Source: an uncultured Selenomonadaceae bacterium (GTDB taxonomy: Bacteria > Bacillota > Negativicutes > Selenomonadales > Selenomonadaceae). Taken from it: 6,755 nt of DNA. The notes beneath the pieces are model-generated. The model was not told the origin of the DNA. It was given only the letters and a program-made list of their open reading frames with translations, and did not search any database. Positions within the stretch are counted from its first letter, which is position 1; the number at the start of each line of letters is the position of its first letter. The stretch is from positions 1 through 6,755 of the forward strand of contig CATYZV010000103.1 in the NCBI GenBank assembly GCA_958415865.1, in the 5' to 3' direction. A program made the position numbers and the translations under genes. Positions 1 to 5,301 of this stretch are shown here, piece after piece.

Positions 1-50
1 ATTCAAACGATACGTTGAAACATAAAATATTTCGCGTGTTCACAAGATTA

Positions 51-62
51 AGAGAGGGGTTT
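51..62 (+). promoter_or_regulatory. G-rich ribosome binding site of ptsH, shared with ptsI
   Basis: The purine-rich stretch AGAGAGGGGTTT lies 8 nt before the ptsH ATG (last G to ATG 11 nt). The identical 12-mer recurs at 363-374 before ptsI, where the last G is 8 nt from the TTG. It is the only Shine-Dalgarno-like sequence before either gene, so it supports both starts. The promoter of the operon is not clear: TTGAAA at 15-20 has no convincing -10 partner, so it probably lies before the window. Confidence 0.6.
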
Positions 63-70
63 ATAATATT

Positions 71-337
71 ATGGAAAAAACTTTAAAAATCGAAAACAAA
101 ACTGGTCTGCATGCACGTCCTGCATCTATGTTCGTACAGGAAGCTAATAAATTCCAGTCCAAAATCAAAATCTCTGCTAAAGGCAAAACCGTCGATGCAA
201 AAAGCATTCTGATGATCATGAGCCTTGGCCTCACTCAGGGTACTGAACTGACTATTTCTGCTGAAGGTCCTGATGAAGCAGATGCTCTGGCAGCTCTGTC
301 CAAACTCATCGAAGACAAATTCGGCGAAGCAGAATAA
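71..337 (+). CDS. ptsH: HPr, phosphocarrier protein of the PTS
   Basis: HPr is the small cytoplasmic phosphocarrier that takes phosphate from Enzyme I and hands it to the sugar-specific EIIA domains. The 88-residue length is standard. The active-site motif TGLHARPAS places the phosphorylated histidine at residue 14 (His15 in usual numbering). The segment KSILMIMSLG places the regulatory serine at residue 45 (Ser46 in usual numbering), the target of HPr kinase/phosphorylase in Firmicutes, so a role in carbon catabolite control is likely. The variant ILMIM in place of the common IMGVM around this serine is a small lineage difference. It is followed 42 nt later by ptsI with the same translation-initiation leader, so the two are one operon. 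Confidence 0.97.
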   Translation: MEKTLKIENKTGLHARPASMFVQEANKFQSKIKISAKGKTVDAKSILMIMSLGLTQGTELTISAEGPDEADALAALSKLIEDKFGEAE

Positions 338-379
338 TATAGTTTAGCATTAGAGAGAGTTGAGAGAGGGGTTTCTATT

Positions 380-2086
380 TTGCCTTACGAATTGAGAGGA
401 AAAGGTGTTATTGCCGGCATTGCAATCGCAAAGGTAATGACACTGGGAGAAGACTTACAGACCTACATTAAGAACTATCAGCCGGGCAATTCTGAAGAAG
501 AAATTGCCAAGATCAAAGAAGCATTGGCTTATGCAGCTGAAGTTCTCCAGACCAATATCAAGACGCTCCGTGAAAAGGGCATGCTTGAACAGGCGGGCAT
601 CATGGAAGCTCACCGCATGATGGTGCAGGACCCTATGCTCGAAGAAAATGCCATGGTCAAACTTGGCTCCTGCGGCAATGCGCCTCAGGCGGTTTTGGAA
701 GCATCTGAAGAAAATGCCTCCATCTTCGAACAGATGGATGATACTTATTTCCGTGAACGCGCTGTGGATATCCGCGACGTAGGCAAACGCGTCGTAAGAC
801 GCATTCTCGGCCTTGCTGAAAAGACAGTTGACGGCAGTCCCGTAATTCTCTGCGGCGACGAAATCGAACCGTCTGTAATAGCAAACATACCGACTGAAAA
901 AATCGCAGGCGTAATCCTCGGCAACGGCAGCACTACCTGCCATGCAGTAATCATCGCCAAAGCGAGAGCTATTCCTACTGTTGCCGGCCTCGGTGAAAAA
1001 GTTCACGAAATCAAAGACGGCGCAAAAGCGATCTTAAACGGTGAAACCGGTGAAATCTTCATCAATCCTACTGAAGAGCTCATCGCTCAGTACGAAGTTA
1101 AACTGGAAGAACAGAACCGCCTCAAAGAACATTATGCACAGCTCAGCAAGCTGCCTGCTGTTACTAAAGACGGCGTAGAAGTTGACCTCATGGCAAACAT
1201 CAGCACTCATTTGGATGTTGAAGCAGCTATGAAGTTCGGTGCTAAAGGCGTAGGCTTGTTCCGCTCGGAATTTTTGTTCATGGGCAGAGATACGATTCCT
1301 GATGAAGAATCGCAGTTTAAGGCATATAAAGAAGCAATCGAAAAATGCCAGGGCAATCTCTGTGTAATCCGTACAATGGATATCGGCGGCGACAAACCGC
1401 TGCCCTATTTGCAGGTTCCAGATGAAGAAAACCCGTTCTTGGGCTACCGCGCAATCCGCATCTGCCTCAACCGCCTCGATGTATTCATGCCGCAGGTCAA
1501 AGCAATCCTGCGTGCGGGCGTATACGGCAAAGCCGCAATGATGCTGCCGATGGTAATCAACCTCGACGAAATCAAACGCGTGCGCGAAATCATCGAACAG
1601 GCTAAAGCAGAACTTGCACAGGAAGAAAAACCGTTCTCCGATACCGTTCAGCTCGGCATCATGGTCGAAACGCCGGCAGCTGCAGTTATGACACCTGTAT
1701 TTGCTAAGTATCTCGACTTCTTCAGCATCGGTACGAACGACCTCGTTCAGTACACGCTGGCAGTTGACCGCGTCAACAACAACATCAGCTATCTCTACAA
1801 TCACTTCAATCCCGCTGTTCTGCGCCTCATCAAACTGACGATCGAATCAGCACGCAAAAACAATATCTGGGTTGGCATGTGCGGCGAAATGGCGAGCGAT
1901 CCCAATGCTGCAGCAATCCTGATGGCAATGGGCATCAACGAACTCAGCATGAGTGCACCGTCCATACCGCGCGTAAAAGAAAAACTGCGTTCGATTTCTT
2001 CGGCCCAGGCAAAAGCTGCCCTCGACACCGTTATGACGATGGAAGACGGCGAACAGATCAAAGAATACCTCAAAACGGCTCTTTGA
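380..2086 (+). CDS. ptsI: Enzyme I of the PTS (PEP-protein phosphotransferase)
   Basis: Enzyme I autophosphorylates from phosphoenolpyruvate and passes the phosphate to HPr; it is a cytoplasmic dimer. At 568 residues it is of normal length. In order: the N-terminal HPr-binding domain (about 5-125), the swivelling phosphohistidine domain with GNGSTTCHAVIIAKARAIPT (active His188), and the C-terminal PEP-binding TIM barrel from about 255. The barrel includes GLFRSEFLFMGR, the signature FFSIGTNDLVQYTLAVDR (448-464) and the catalytic cysteine in GMCGEMASD (Cys501). The phospho-His motif reads TTCHAVIIA rather than the more common RTSHSAIMA, but the histidine is retained. The start is TTG at 380, chosen because a G-rich site ends 8 nt upstream, no in-frame ATG precedes it, and the N-terminus LRGKGVIAGIAIAK aligns with the usual family start. 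TTG may lower EI yield relative to HPr. Confidence 0.97.
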   Translation: MPYELRGKGVIAGIAIAKVMTLGEDLQTYIKNYQPGNSEEEIAKIKEALAYAAEVLQTNIKTLREKGMLEQAGIMEAHRMMVQDPMLEENAMVKLGSCGNAPQAVLEASEENASIFEQMDDTYFRERAVDIRDVGKRVVRRILGLAEKTVDGSPVILCGDEIEPSVIANIPTEKIAGVILGNGSTTCHAVIIAKARAIPTVAGLGEKVHEIKDGAKAILNGETGEIFINPTEELIAQYEVKLEEQNRLKEHYAQLSKLPAVTKDGVEVDLMANISTHLDVEAAMKFGAKGVGLFRSEFLFMGRDTIPDEESQFKAYKEAIEKCQGNLCVIRTMDIGGDKPLPYLQVPDEENPFLGYRAIRICLNRLDVFMPQVKAILRAGVYGKAAMMLPMVINLDEIKRVREIIEQAKAELAQEEKPFSDTVQLGIMVETPAAAVMTPVFAKYLDFFSIGTNDLVQYTLAVDRVNNNISYLYNHFNPAVLRLIKLTIESARKNNIWVGMCGEMASDPNAAAILMAMGINELSMSAPSIPRVKEKLRSISSAQAKAALDTVMTMEDGEQIKEYLKTAL

Positions 2087-2126
2087 TTCGCCGGTGCAGA
2101 CAGGCAGATAGAAACATAAAATCATC

Positions 2127-2510
2127 ATGGATGAAAATAAAAATTCAGCTGAAATTGCCAATGCACCGCATGGCGTTCAGCAGAATATAAAAATGGAACT
2201 TCTAAAATGGATCAATGAAGGCCGCGACCCATTCTTCATAGTAGGCAGCCTTGCCGACTATCTTGAATCAGAGTCATCTGAACCGGGCTATGCCAAAACT
2301 GTCAAAGATACCATCAAAAGTGTCTACGGCGCAGGCTTTGCAGAAAATGCCGTGCTGAGCGATGAATTGATGACAGTCCGCTCGCGCCTCGCCAGGCTGC
2401 GTGAGGCAATAGCTAAGGTCAGCGACGACGAAACACAGACACGGCTAAAATTTGCCATAGAACACCATGAAAAAAGAATCAGCGAATTGGAACAGCAGCT
2501 TAACGGATGA
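2127..2510 (+). CDS. Hypothetical protein, C-terminal coiled coil, in the pts operon
   Basis: A 127-residue soluble acidic protein that I do not recognise. Residues 1-20 are polar and probably disordered. Residues 21-65 look helical (MELLKWINEGRDPFFIVGSLADYL). Residues about 83-126 have heptad-like leucine/isoleucine spacing ending in HHEKRISELEQQL, which suggests a coiled coil and self-association. There is no signal peptide, membrane segment or catalytic motif. It starts 40 nt after ptsI and is followed by the operon terminator, so it is probably cotranscribed with ptsHI. No clear Shine-Dalgarno precedes the ATG; expression may rely on coupling or on an unrecognised site. Third-position codon use resembles ptsI, supporting a real host gene. 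A link to PTS regulation is only guilt by position. Confidence 0.8.
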   Translation: MDENKNSAEIANAPHGVQQNIKMELLKWINEGRDPFFIVGSLADYLESESSEPGYAKTVKDTIKSVYGAGFAENAVLSDELMTVRSRLARLREAIAKVSDDETQTRLKFAIEHHEKRISELEQQLNG

Positions 2511-2534
2511 TGTTTCAATGCTGAGCAATATAAG

Positions 2535-2575
2535 AAAAGGAACTGTATCAGGTAAAACCGGTACAGTTCCTTTTT
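2535..2575 (+). terminator. Intrinsic terminator of the ptsHI operon
   Basis: AAAAGGAACTGTA (2535-2547) pairs with TACAGTTCCTTTT (2562-2574): a 13-bp perfect stem around a 14-nt loop that itself can form a short GG/CC stem. The descending arm ends in a T5 run and the ascending arm starts with A4, so the hairpin may work in both directions. It sits 25 nt after the stop of the 127-residue protein and marks the end of the chromosomal operon. Confidence 0.93.
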
Positions 2576-2690
2576 GCTTGTATATGAAAATAAAAAAAGC
2601 CGGAACTAATCCGGATTACATTGCAAAGGTATTTGCTATTTTTCCATTTTAAAAGCCCATAAACCGCTAAAGTACGGGCTAATAGTACAA
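2576..2690. other. Gene-free stretch between operon terminator and att-like site
   Basis: AT-rich sequence with no credible ORF. It holds a weak short hairpin (GCAAA ggta TTTGC near 2624-2637, followed by a T run) and the pair of related motifs CTAAAGTACGGG (2667-2678) and CTAAACTACGGG (2714-2725), 11 of 12 identical, which flank the tRNA-like 17-mer. The flanking pair could be part of a recombination site. Confidence 0.35.
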
Positions 2691-2707
2691 TGGCGGAGAG
2701 GATAGGA
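2691..2707 (-). other. tRNA-Ser 3'-end fragment, attL-like site
   Basis: On the - strand these 17 nt read TCCTATCCTCTCCGCCA. This is what the 3' end of a serine tRNA looks like: the last T-stem bases, a 3' acceptor half CCTCTCC, discriminator G and encoded CCA. No tRNA body follows, since the adjoining sequence diverges directly. A bare tRNA 3' end is the usual trace left at one junction when a tyrosine-recombinase element inserts in a tRNA gene. In that model chromosome lies to the left, the element to the right, and an intact - strand tRNA-Ser ends the element beyond the window. The tRNA match is from memory of the family, not from a search. Confidence 0.42.
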
Positions 2708-2746
2708 AAAGCCCTAAACTACGGGATTTATGCCCATATTTTCCTA

Positions 2747-2768
2747 AAATCGGGCAAAAATCGGGCAA
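2747..2768 (+). repeat. Perfect 11-bp tandem repeat beside the att-like site
   Basis: AAATCGGGCAA occurs twice head to tail (2747-2757 and 2758-2768), 40 nt right of the tRNA-like fragment. One helical turn per unit fits cooperative protein binding such as integrase arm sites. Read on the - strand, it also forms the end of a short open frame (see findings). Confidence 0.6.
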
Positions 2769-2799
2769 ACTGCTTACACATTAACCACCAAATAAATAA

Positions 2800-2831
2800 G
2801 CTCGACTGATGAAGGATCAGCCGGGCTTTTT
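2800..2831 (+). terminator. Terminator-like hairpin with no gene before it
   Basis: GCTCGACTGAT (2800-2810) pairs with ATCAGCCGGGC (2816-2826) with one mismatch and one G-U pair, loop GAAGG, then T5. It would stop + strand transcription, yet no + strand gene lies between the operon terminator and this hairpin. It may be a leftover of the pre-insertion locus or an insulating terminator at the element border. Confidence 0.65.
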
Positions 2832-2997
2832 CTATTCCATGGTCATATACGATTATATGATGATAAAAAAGGATCGCCATCCCCCTGGATGGAACTACAC
2901 AAAAAATTTTTATATCTAGTCAGTTTTCGGGGCTCGCTAGACCCGCAAGGGAAAAAGTCTGCTGAAAGAACCTATCACCAGCCGCGGCAGGCACTAA

Positions 2998-3064
2998 GCA
3001 ATGATAATTTAAAGCGCGGCAGGTATGATTTATTCCCTGCCGTATTTTATCGCGTCTATCGGCC
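2998..3064 (+). repeat. Diverged direct repeat A, copy 1
   Basis: This 67-nt unit aligns with 3328-3394 with small gaps. The exact core ATGATAATTTAAAGCGC is at 3001-3017; the units end in GGCC. On the - strand both encode RPI(D/N)AIK, with several third-base differences; copy 1 then stops while copy 2 stays open. Copy 1 alone contains the hairpin CGGCAGG (3017-3023) / CCTGCCG (3036-3042). Confidence 0.7.
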
Positions 3065-3138
3065 TACCAGCTAACCACAGACGGCCGCGCGGCTGGCTTC
3101 ATCAGCTGGATATGCAGGCCAGGCCATCACTATAAAAA

Positions 3139-3178
3139 AGTTCAGATTTTTATATACTACTGTATAAAAACTAGAACT
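3139..3178. repeat. 16-bp imperfect inverted repeat, 8-nt spacer
   Basis: AGTTCAGATTTTTATA (3139-3154) and TATAAAAACTAGAACT (3163-3178) pair at 13 of 16 positions around TACTACTG. It is an AT-rich symmetric site with GAACT/AGTTC ends and no T tail, so it is not a terminator. The layout of two arms and an 8-nt centre would suit a dimeric repressor or a recombinase, but it does not match the dif consensus that I know. Confidence 0.6.
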
Positions 3179-3249
3179 GCTTTAGGCTGGCAAGAGTCAT
3201 ACACCGGCGGCCAGGTCATCGGTTTCATTGCTTCATCATGACCGTGCAA

Positions 3250-3295
3250 GCGGCCGCCATATGGTAGATGATAATACCGCGGCTACTGCTGTACT
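3250..3295 (+). repeat. Diverged direct repeat C, copy 1
   Basis: The 46-nt unit aligns with 3673-3717, sharing the exact 17-mer GCGGCTACTGCTGTACT (3279-3295 and 3701-3717) and a CCGCCATA..G..AGATGATA segment. On the - strand both copies can be read as YHLPYGGR. A related stretch containing GGCCGCCATA lies in the 3' end of rep near 3818. Confidence 0.65.
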
Positions 3296-3327
3296 CGCTA
3301 TCTGATGTAATCATCATAATAAGCACT

Positions 3328-3394
3328 GCATGATAATTTAAAGCGCTATAGGTATGAATAATATCCAGCCTGTTTTTTATTGCGTTTATTGGCC
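3328..3394 (+). repeat. Diverged direct repeat A, copy 2
   Basis: This is the second copy of the unit at 2998-3064, about 330 nt to the right, with the same 17-nt core at 3330-3346. It lacks the GC-rich hairpin of copy 1. Confidence 0.7.
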
Positions 3395-3512
3395 TGCTAT
3401 TCGGGTATGATTGGCGGCATTGGCTGACATACACCCGCGCCCCGCTTAGTACTACCTGCAATAAATCCCCGGCAGGCAAAGGCATATTATAATCCGCGTT
3501 ATATTCATGATA

Positions 3513-3583
3513 CAGATATATTGCAGAATATCTGCCAAAATATACAGGTTTTCTGCTTATATCGTATGAGTATCAGCAGAAAA
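3513..3583. repeat. Two consecutive hairpins, candidate single-strand origin
   Basis: CAGATAT (3513-3519) / ATATCTG (3528-3534) form a 7-bp perfect stem with an 8-nt loop. TTTTCTGCTTAT (3549-3560) / ATCAGCAGAAAA (3572-3583) form a 12-bp stem with one mismatch and an 11-nt loop. They lie about 200 nt past the rep stop in a non-coding tract. Secondary structure of this sort is typical of single-strand origins of rolling-circle replicons, but sso types are recognised by conserved boxes that I cannot identify here. Confidence 0.4.
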
Positions 3584-3672
3584 ACTGCACATAGCTACTT
3601 TAAAGAAGCAAACCCTTTGCCGGCATATTCTATTGAGTGGATCGGCGCGGCGTGTGTACCTTCCAGCATAAA

Positions 3673-3717
3673 GCGACCGCCATAGGGCAGATGATATCCG
3701 GCGGCTACTGCTGTACT
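3673..3717 (+). repeat. Diverged direct repeat C, copy 2
   Basis: This is the second copy of the unit at 3250-3295. On the - strand the frame through it (YHLPYGGR, running left to a TAG) is open but has no start codon and no RBS, and two TGA codons lie just before it, so it is not called as a gene. Confidence 0.65.
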
Positions 3718-3776
3718 ATCCGGCAGTGCTCATCATGGCAGTAATGCCCGGCAGTCTGTCTGCTGGCAATCCTTCA

Positions 3777-4679
3777 TCAGACGGATCGGCTCGGCAGTAC
3801 ATACATTTCATCATCCGGCCGCCATAGATTTTCTGTCTGAGCTATGTCTGAATACTCATCAGCACCAACAACGATTATATTTTCTGTTTTCCTGCTCCTA
3901 TAGAAGCGCGGCCGCGTATACATACCGGCAATGCGCATATACCGGCACTGCTTCACATTAGAGCTATGCCAGCCGTGAGTGTCAGAGTAACCATATCCAT
4001 TATATATATTGTTTTTATCTAGTATATAGCCTTTTGGCGGCGTGGTATCTTTTACAAAGGTCTTAATGGATATAGGCCGCTTCACTATGCGCGGCATTTG
4101 CAAATTTTGCGATTCACAGAAACGCTTTTTGAATACCTTGTCTGTACTATAAAAATCTTCTCTACTGTTCTTGATAATGTATTCAGCCAGATATTGAAAT
4201 GAGCATGATTTCTTATAGATATATTTGATATGAGCATATCCGCCGCGGCTTATATCATGCCACGCTTTACTTATAGCCGTTGGTTCAAATGCGTTTAGTA
4301 TCATATGAAAATGAATCGCGCCCCGTTGCGTCCTGCCGGCGGTCAATATATATTTCATTTCTTTTCCTGCCCGGCTATATTTGCGGCGTAATCTTCTAAG
4401 AAAATTATCTATATCCCGGCGCGCCTGCTGGCTTGATACTTCACAGCCGCCATAGGTCAAAGTTATCCAATAATCTTTTTCCGGTGTGAAATTCGTATCT
4501 ATCTTACATTCACACAGAAAAGCCGCCCGCTTATCTTGATATCTTAATTGCTTCAAAGGTGTTTTTCCTGTTGGCGGTGCATTATGTATCTTTTGCCCTG
4601 CCCTGCCCGAATAATAGCGGGACTGTATTATGCAGTCTTTCAGTAATACAATCTGTTCAAAGTATTTGTCCCTGCTCAT
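3777..4679 (-). CDS. Rolling-circle replication initiator (HUH endonuclease)
   Basis: A 300-residue Rep that should nick one strand at the double-strand origin and stay linked to the 5' end through tyrosine. Motif 1 is DYWITLTYGG (69-78). Motif 2 is GAIHFHMILNA (120-130), with His123 and His125 as metal ligands. Motif 3 is YLAEYIIKNS (163-172), with Tyr163, Tyr167 and Lys170. The YxxxY spacing with a following K matches the YVAKYVNK site of phiX174 gpA, placing it in the two-tyrosine superfamily; the length suits inovirus/microvirus-type or plasmid Reps. No helicase domain is present. The frame is open back to 4865, but ATG 4679 is chosen because AAGGAAG sits 8 nt before it. The 62 upstream codons also run through a hairpin and the putative origin. 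It is the last clear gene of the - strand cluster. Whether it comes from a phage, satellite or plasmid is open. Confidence 0.9.
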   Translation of the reverse strand: MSRDKYFEQIVLLKDCIIQSRYYSGRAGQKIHNAPPTGKTPLKQLRYQDKRAAFLCECKIDTNFTPEKDYWITLTYGGCEVSSQQARRDIDNFLRRLRRKYSRAGKEMKYILTAGRTQRGAIHFHMILNAFEPTAISKAWHDISRGGYAHIKYIYKKSCSFQYLAEYIIKNSREDFYSTDKVFKKRFCESQNLQMPRIVKRPISIKTFVKDTTPPKGYILDKNNIYNGYGYSDTHGWHSSNVKQCRYMRIAGMYTRPRFYRSRKTENIIVVGADEYSDIAQTENLWRPDDEMYVLPSRSV

Positions 4680-4741
4680 CGTTTCACTTCCTTTATGCCT
4701 TAGCAGATATTTTATATGTATGGTCATCAAAATAATACCCT

Positions 4742-4774
4742 TATCAAGCCCGCCAAAGTGCCAACACGGCACTT
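4742..4774 (-). other. Putative double-strand (plus) origin of rolling-circle replication
   Basis: On the Rep-coding strand a 7-bp perfect inverted repeat, AAGTGCC gtgtt GGCACTT (4774-4756), is followed after 7 nt by CTTGATA (4748-4742). CTTG^ATA is the known nick core of phiX174 and of pC194/pUB110-type plasmids, and the flanking CTTGATAAGGGTA recalls the pC194 origin. The Rep just downstream has phiX174-type catalytic tyrosines, so site and enzyme agree. Nicking is predicted between 4745 and 4744, about 65 nt before the rep start codon. The replicated leading strand would then carry the sense sequence of all element genes. Confidence 0.62.
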
Positions 4775-4800
4775 GAAAAATCCTGGATCTATATAAAAGA

Positions 4801-4828
4801 CCGCCGTATAATAGCGGCGGCCTAAATT
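4801..4828 (-). terminator. GC-rich hairpin between the small ORFs and rep
   Basis: CCGCCG (4801-4806) pairs with CGGCGG (4815-4820) around an 8-nt loop. On the - strand the stem is followed by TCTTTTATAT, a modest T tract, so it could end or weaken transcripts from the upstream gene cluster. It would also shield the origin from transcription. On the + strand it is followed by CCTAAATTTTT, so it may act both ways. Confidence 0.5.
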
Positions 4829-4882
4829 TTTGCTTTTCATTTTGCTGATTGTATGTTACAATCAAATTGCGAAAAATTTTGT

Positions 4883-4910
4883 GCTGCTGATTGTGTCAGC
4901 GGCTTTTTTT
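4883..4910 (+). terminator. Terminator-like hairpin overlapping the stop of a - strand gene
   Basis: GCTGCTGA (4883-4890) pairs with TCAGCGGC (4896-4903, one G-U), loop TTGTG, followed by T7 (4904-4910). The canonical direction is +, although the neighbouring genes are all on -. The right arm includes the TGA of the 74-residue ORF. On the - strand the stem is followed by ACAAAATTTTT, a poorer tail, so two-way function is possible. Confidence 0.7.
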
Positions 4911-5120
4911 ATGTTCTGATTCCAGCGCCGTTATAACTATTTTTATCTGTTCTGCTTCATATCCAAGTGCATGGCTTATATATTCGCGCGTCAGTGAATT
5001 TCTATCATCGTCTAATACATCGCCGATACTAGAAATTGATAAAGAAGCTTCTATCCCGCTTATAGCTAATAAATGCTCTTGAATACGTTCTAAGCGGTCA
5101 ATGATACCTATATAGCTCAT
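4896..5120 (-). CDS. Small unknown protein (74 aa), translationally coupled
   Basis: A 74-residue, soluble, acidic protein that I do not recognise. The N-terminal half is likely helical (IGIIDRLERIQEHLLAI), a DVLDDDRNSLT stretch follows, and the C-terminus is a second helix (AEQIKIVITALESEHKK); two helices around an acidic loop suggest a small protein-binding role, but this is only shape. The start is ATG 5120, whose ATG overlaps the TGA of the preceding small ORF (ATGA), with AAGGAAG 8 nt upstream. A GTG at 5129 is in frame but sits directly on the RBS and is rejected. Position just before the Rep origin fits an accessory replication or copy-control factor, unproven. Confidence 0.68.
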   Translation of the reverse strand: MSYIGIIDRLERIQEHLLAISGIEASLSISSIGDVLDDDRNSLTREYISHALGYEAEQIKIVITALESEHKKSR

Positions 5121-5269
5121 TTGCGGCACTTCCTTTCTGCCGGCAACTGCTCGATATTTTCGATATGTTCAGCCAGAGCGGCCATTTTCGCGGGCAGTTC
5201 CTTTGCCGTGCAGGGGAAAAATTCCGGCACTATTAGCACAATATTTTTTTGCGGAATACATACAGTCAT
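5117..5269 (-). CDS. Tiny unknown ORF (50 aa), overlaps the next gene
   Basis: The frame reads MTVCIPQKNIVLIVPEFF, then a charged alanine/glutamate-rich helix (KELPAKMAALAEHIENIEQL) and a basic end (ERKCRK). ATG 5269 is preferred, since GAAGGGAG ends 9 nt before it; ATG 5275 two codons earlier is only 3 nt from that site. The stop overlaps the start of the 74-residue ORF by 4 nt, which argues for translation as a coupled pair. No family is recognised. It is short and could be a leader-type ORF rather than a functional protein. Confidence 0.5.
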   Translation of the reverse strand: MTVCIPQKNIVLIVPEFFPCTAKELPAKMAALAEHIENIEQLPAERKCRK

Positions 5270-5301
5270 AGTCATCGGCTCCCTTCATTAGTTATAATCA
5301 C

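Larger units (their letters stand above)
2840..3776. other. Repeat-rich region without convincing genes, downstream of rep
   Basis: About 940 nt with only weak frames. It contains two pairs of diverged direct repeats (2998-3064 with 3328-3394; 3250-3295 with 3673-3717), each with a 17-nt exact core, and inverted repeats at 3017-3042, 3139-3178, 3513-3534 and 3549-3583. Several frames break with stops, and neither an RBS nor a family motif supports a gene. For a rolling-circle replicon a structured non-coding tract is the expected place of a single-strand origin. Decayed duplicated coding sequence is the alternative, because one repeat pair keeps the peptide RPI(D/N)AIK on the - strand. Confidence 0.5.

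Noticed and set aside
455..2073. Several long - strand frames opposite ptsI, including 183 and 256 codons
   Set aside because: Antisense shadows of ptsI codon structure; proteins show cysteine/phenylalanine-rich composition without motifs or RBS.
1879..2190. 103-codon + frame overlapping the end of ptsI
   Set aside because: Out-of-frame shadow of ptsI and of the next gene, very arginine-rich.
2889..3074. 61-codon + strand frame
   Set aside because: No RBS, low-complexity composition, opposite strand to all element genes and across repeat A.
3139..3178. dif (XerCD) site
   Set aside because: Symmetry is right in outline but the arms do not resemble the XerC/XerD consensus and the centre is 8 nt; kept only as an inverted repeat.
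3225..3485. 86-codon - strand frame downstream of rep
   Set aside because: No Shine-Dalgarno before ATG 3485, no recognisable motif, and the frame runs through both kinds of diverged repeats; reported as repeats instead.
2998..3717. CRISPR array
   Set aside because: Only two copies of each repeat, strongly diverged and with spacings over 250 nt; no cas gene.
4680..4865. N-terminal extension of Rep by 62 codons
   Set aside because: It would translate through a GC hairpin and the putative origin, has no RBS at its start, and the ATG at 4679 has a good one.
4891..5082. 63-codon + strand frame that could feed the hairpins on +
   Set aside because: Starts inside the hairpin loop opposite the 74-residue ORF and has no RBS; most likely antisense shadow.
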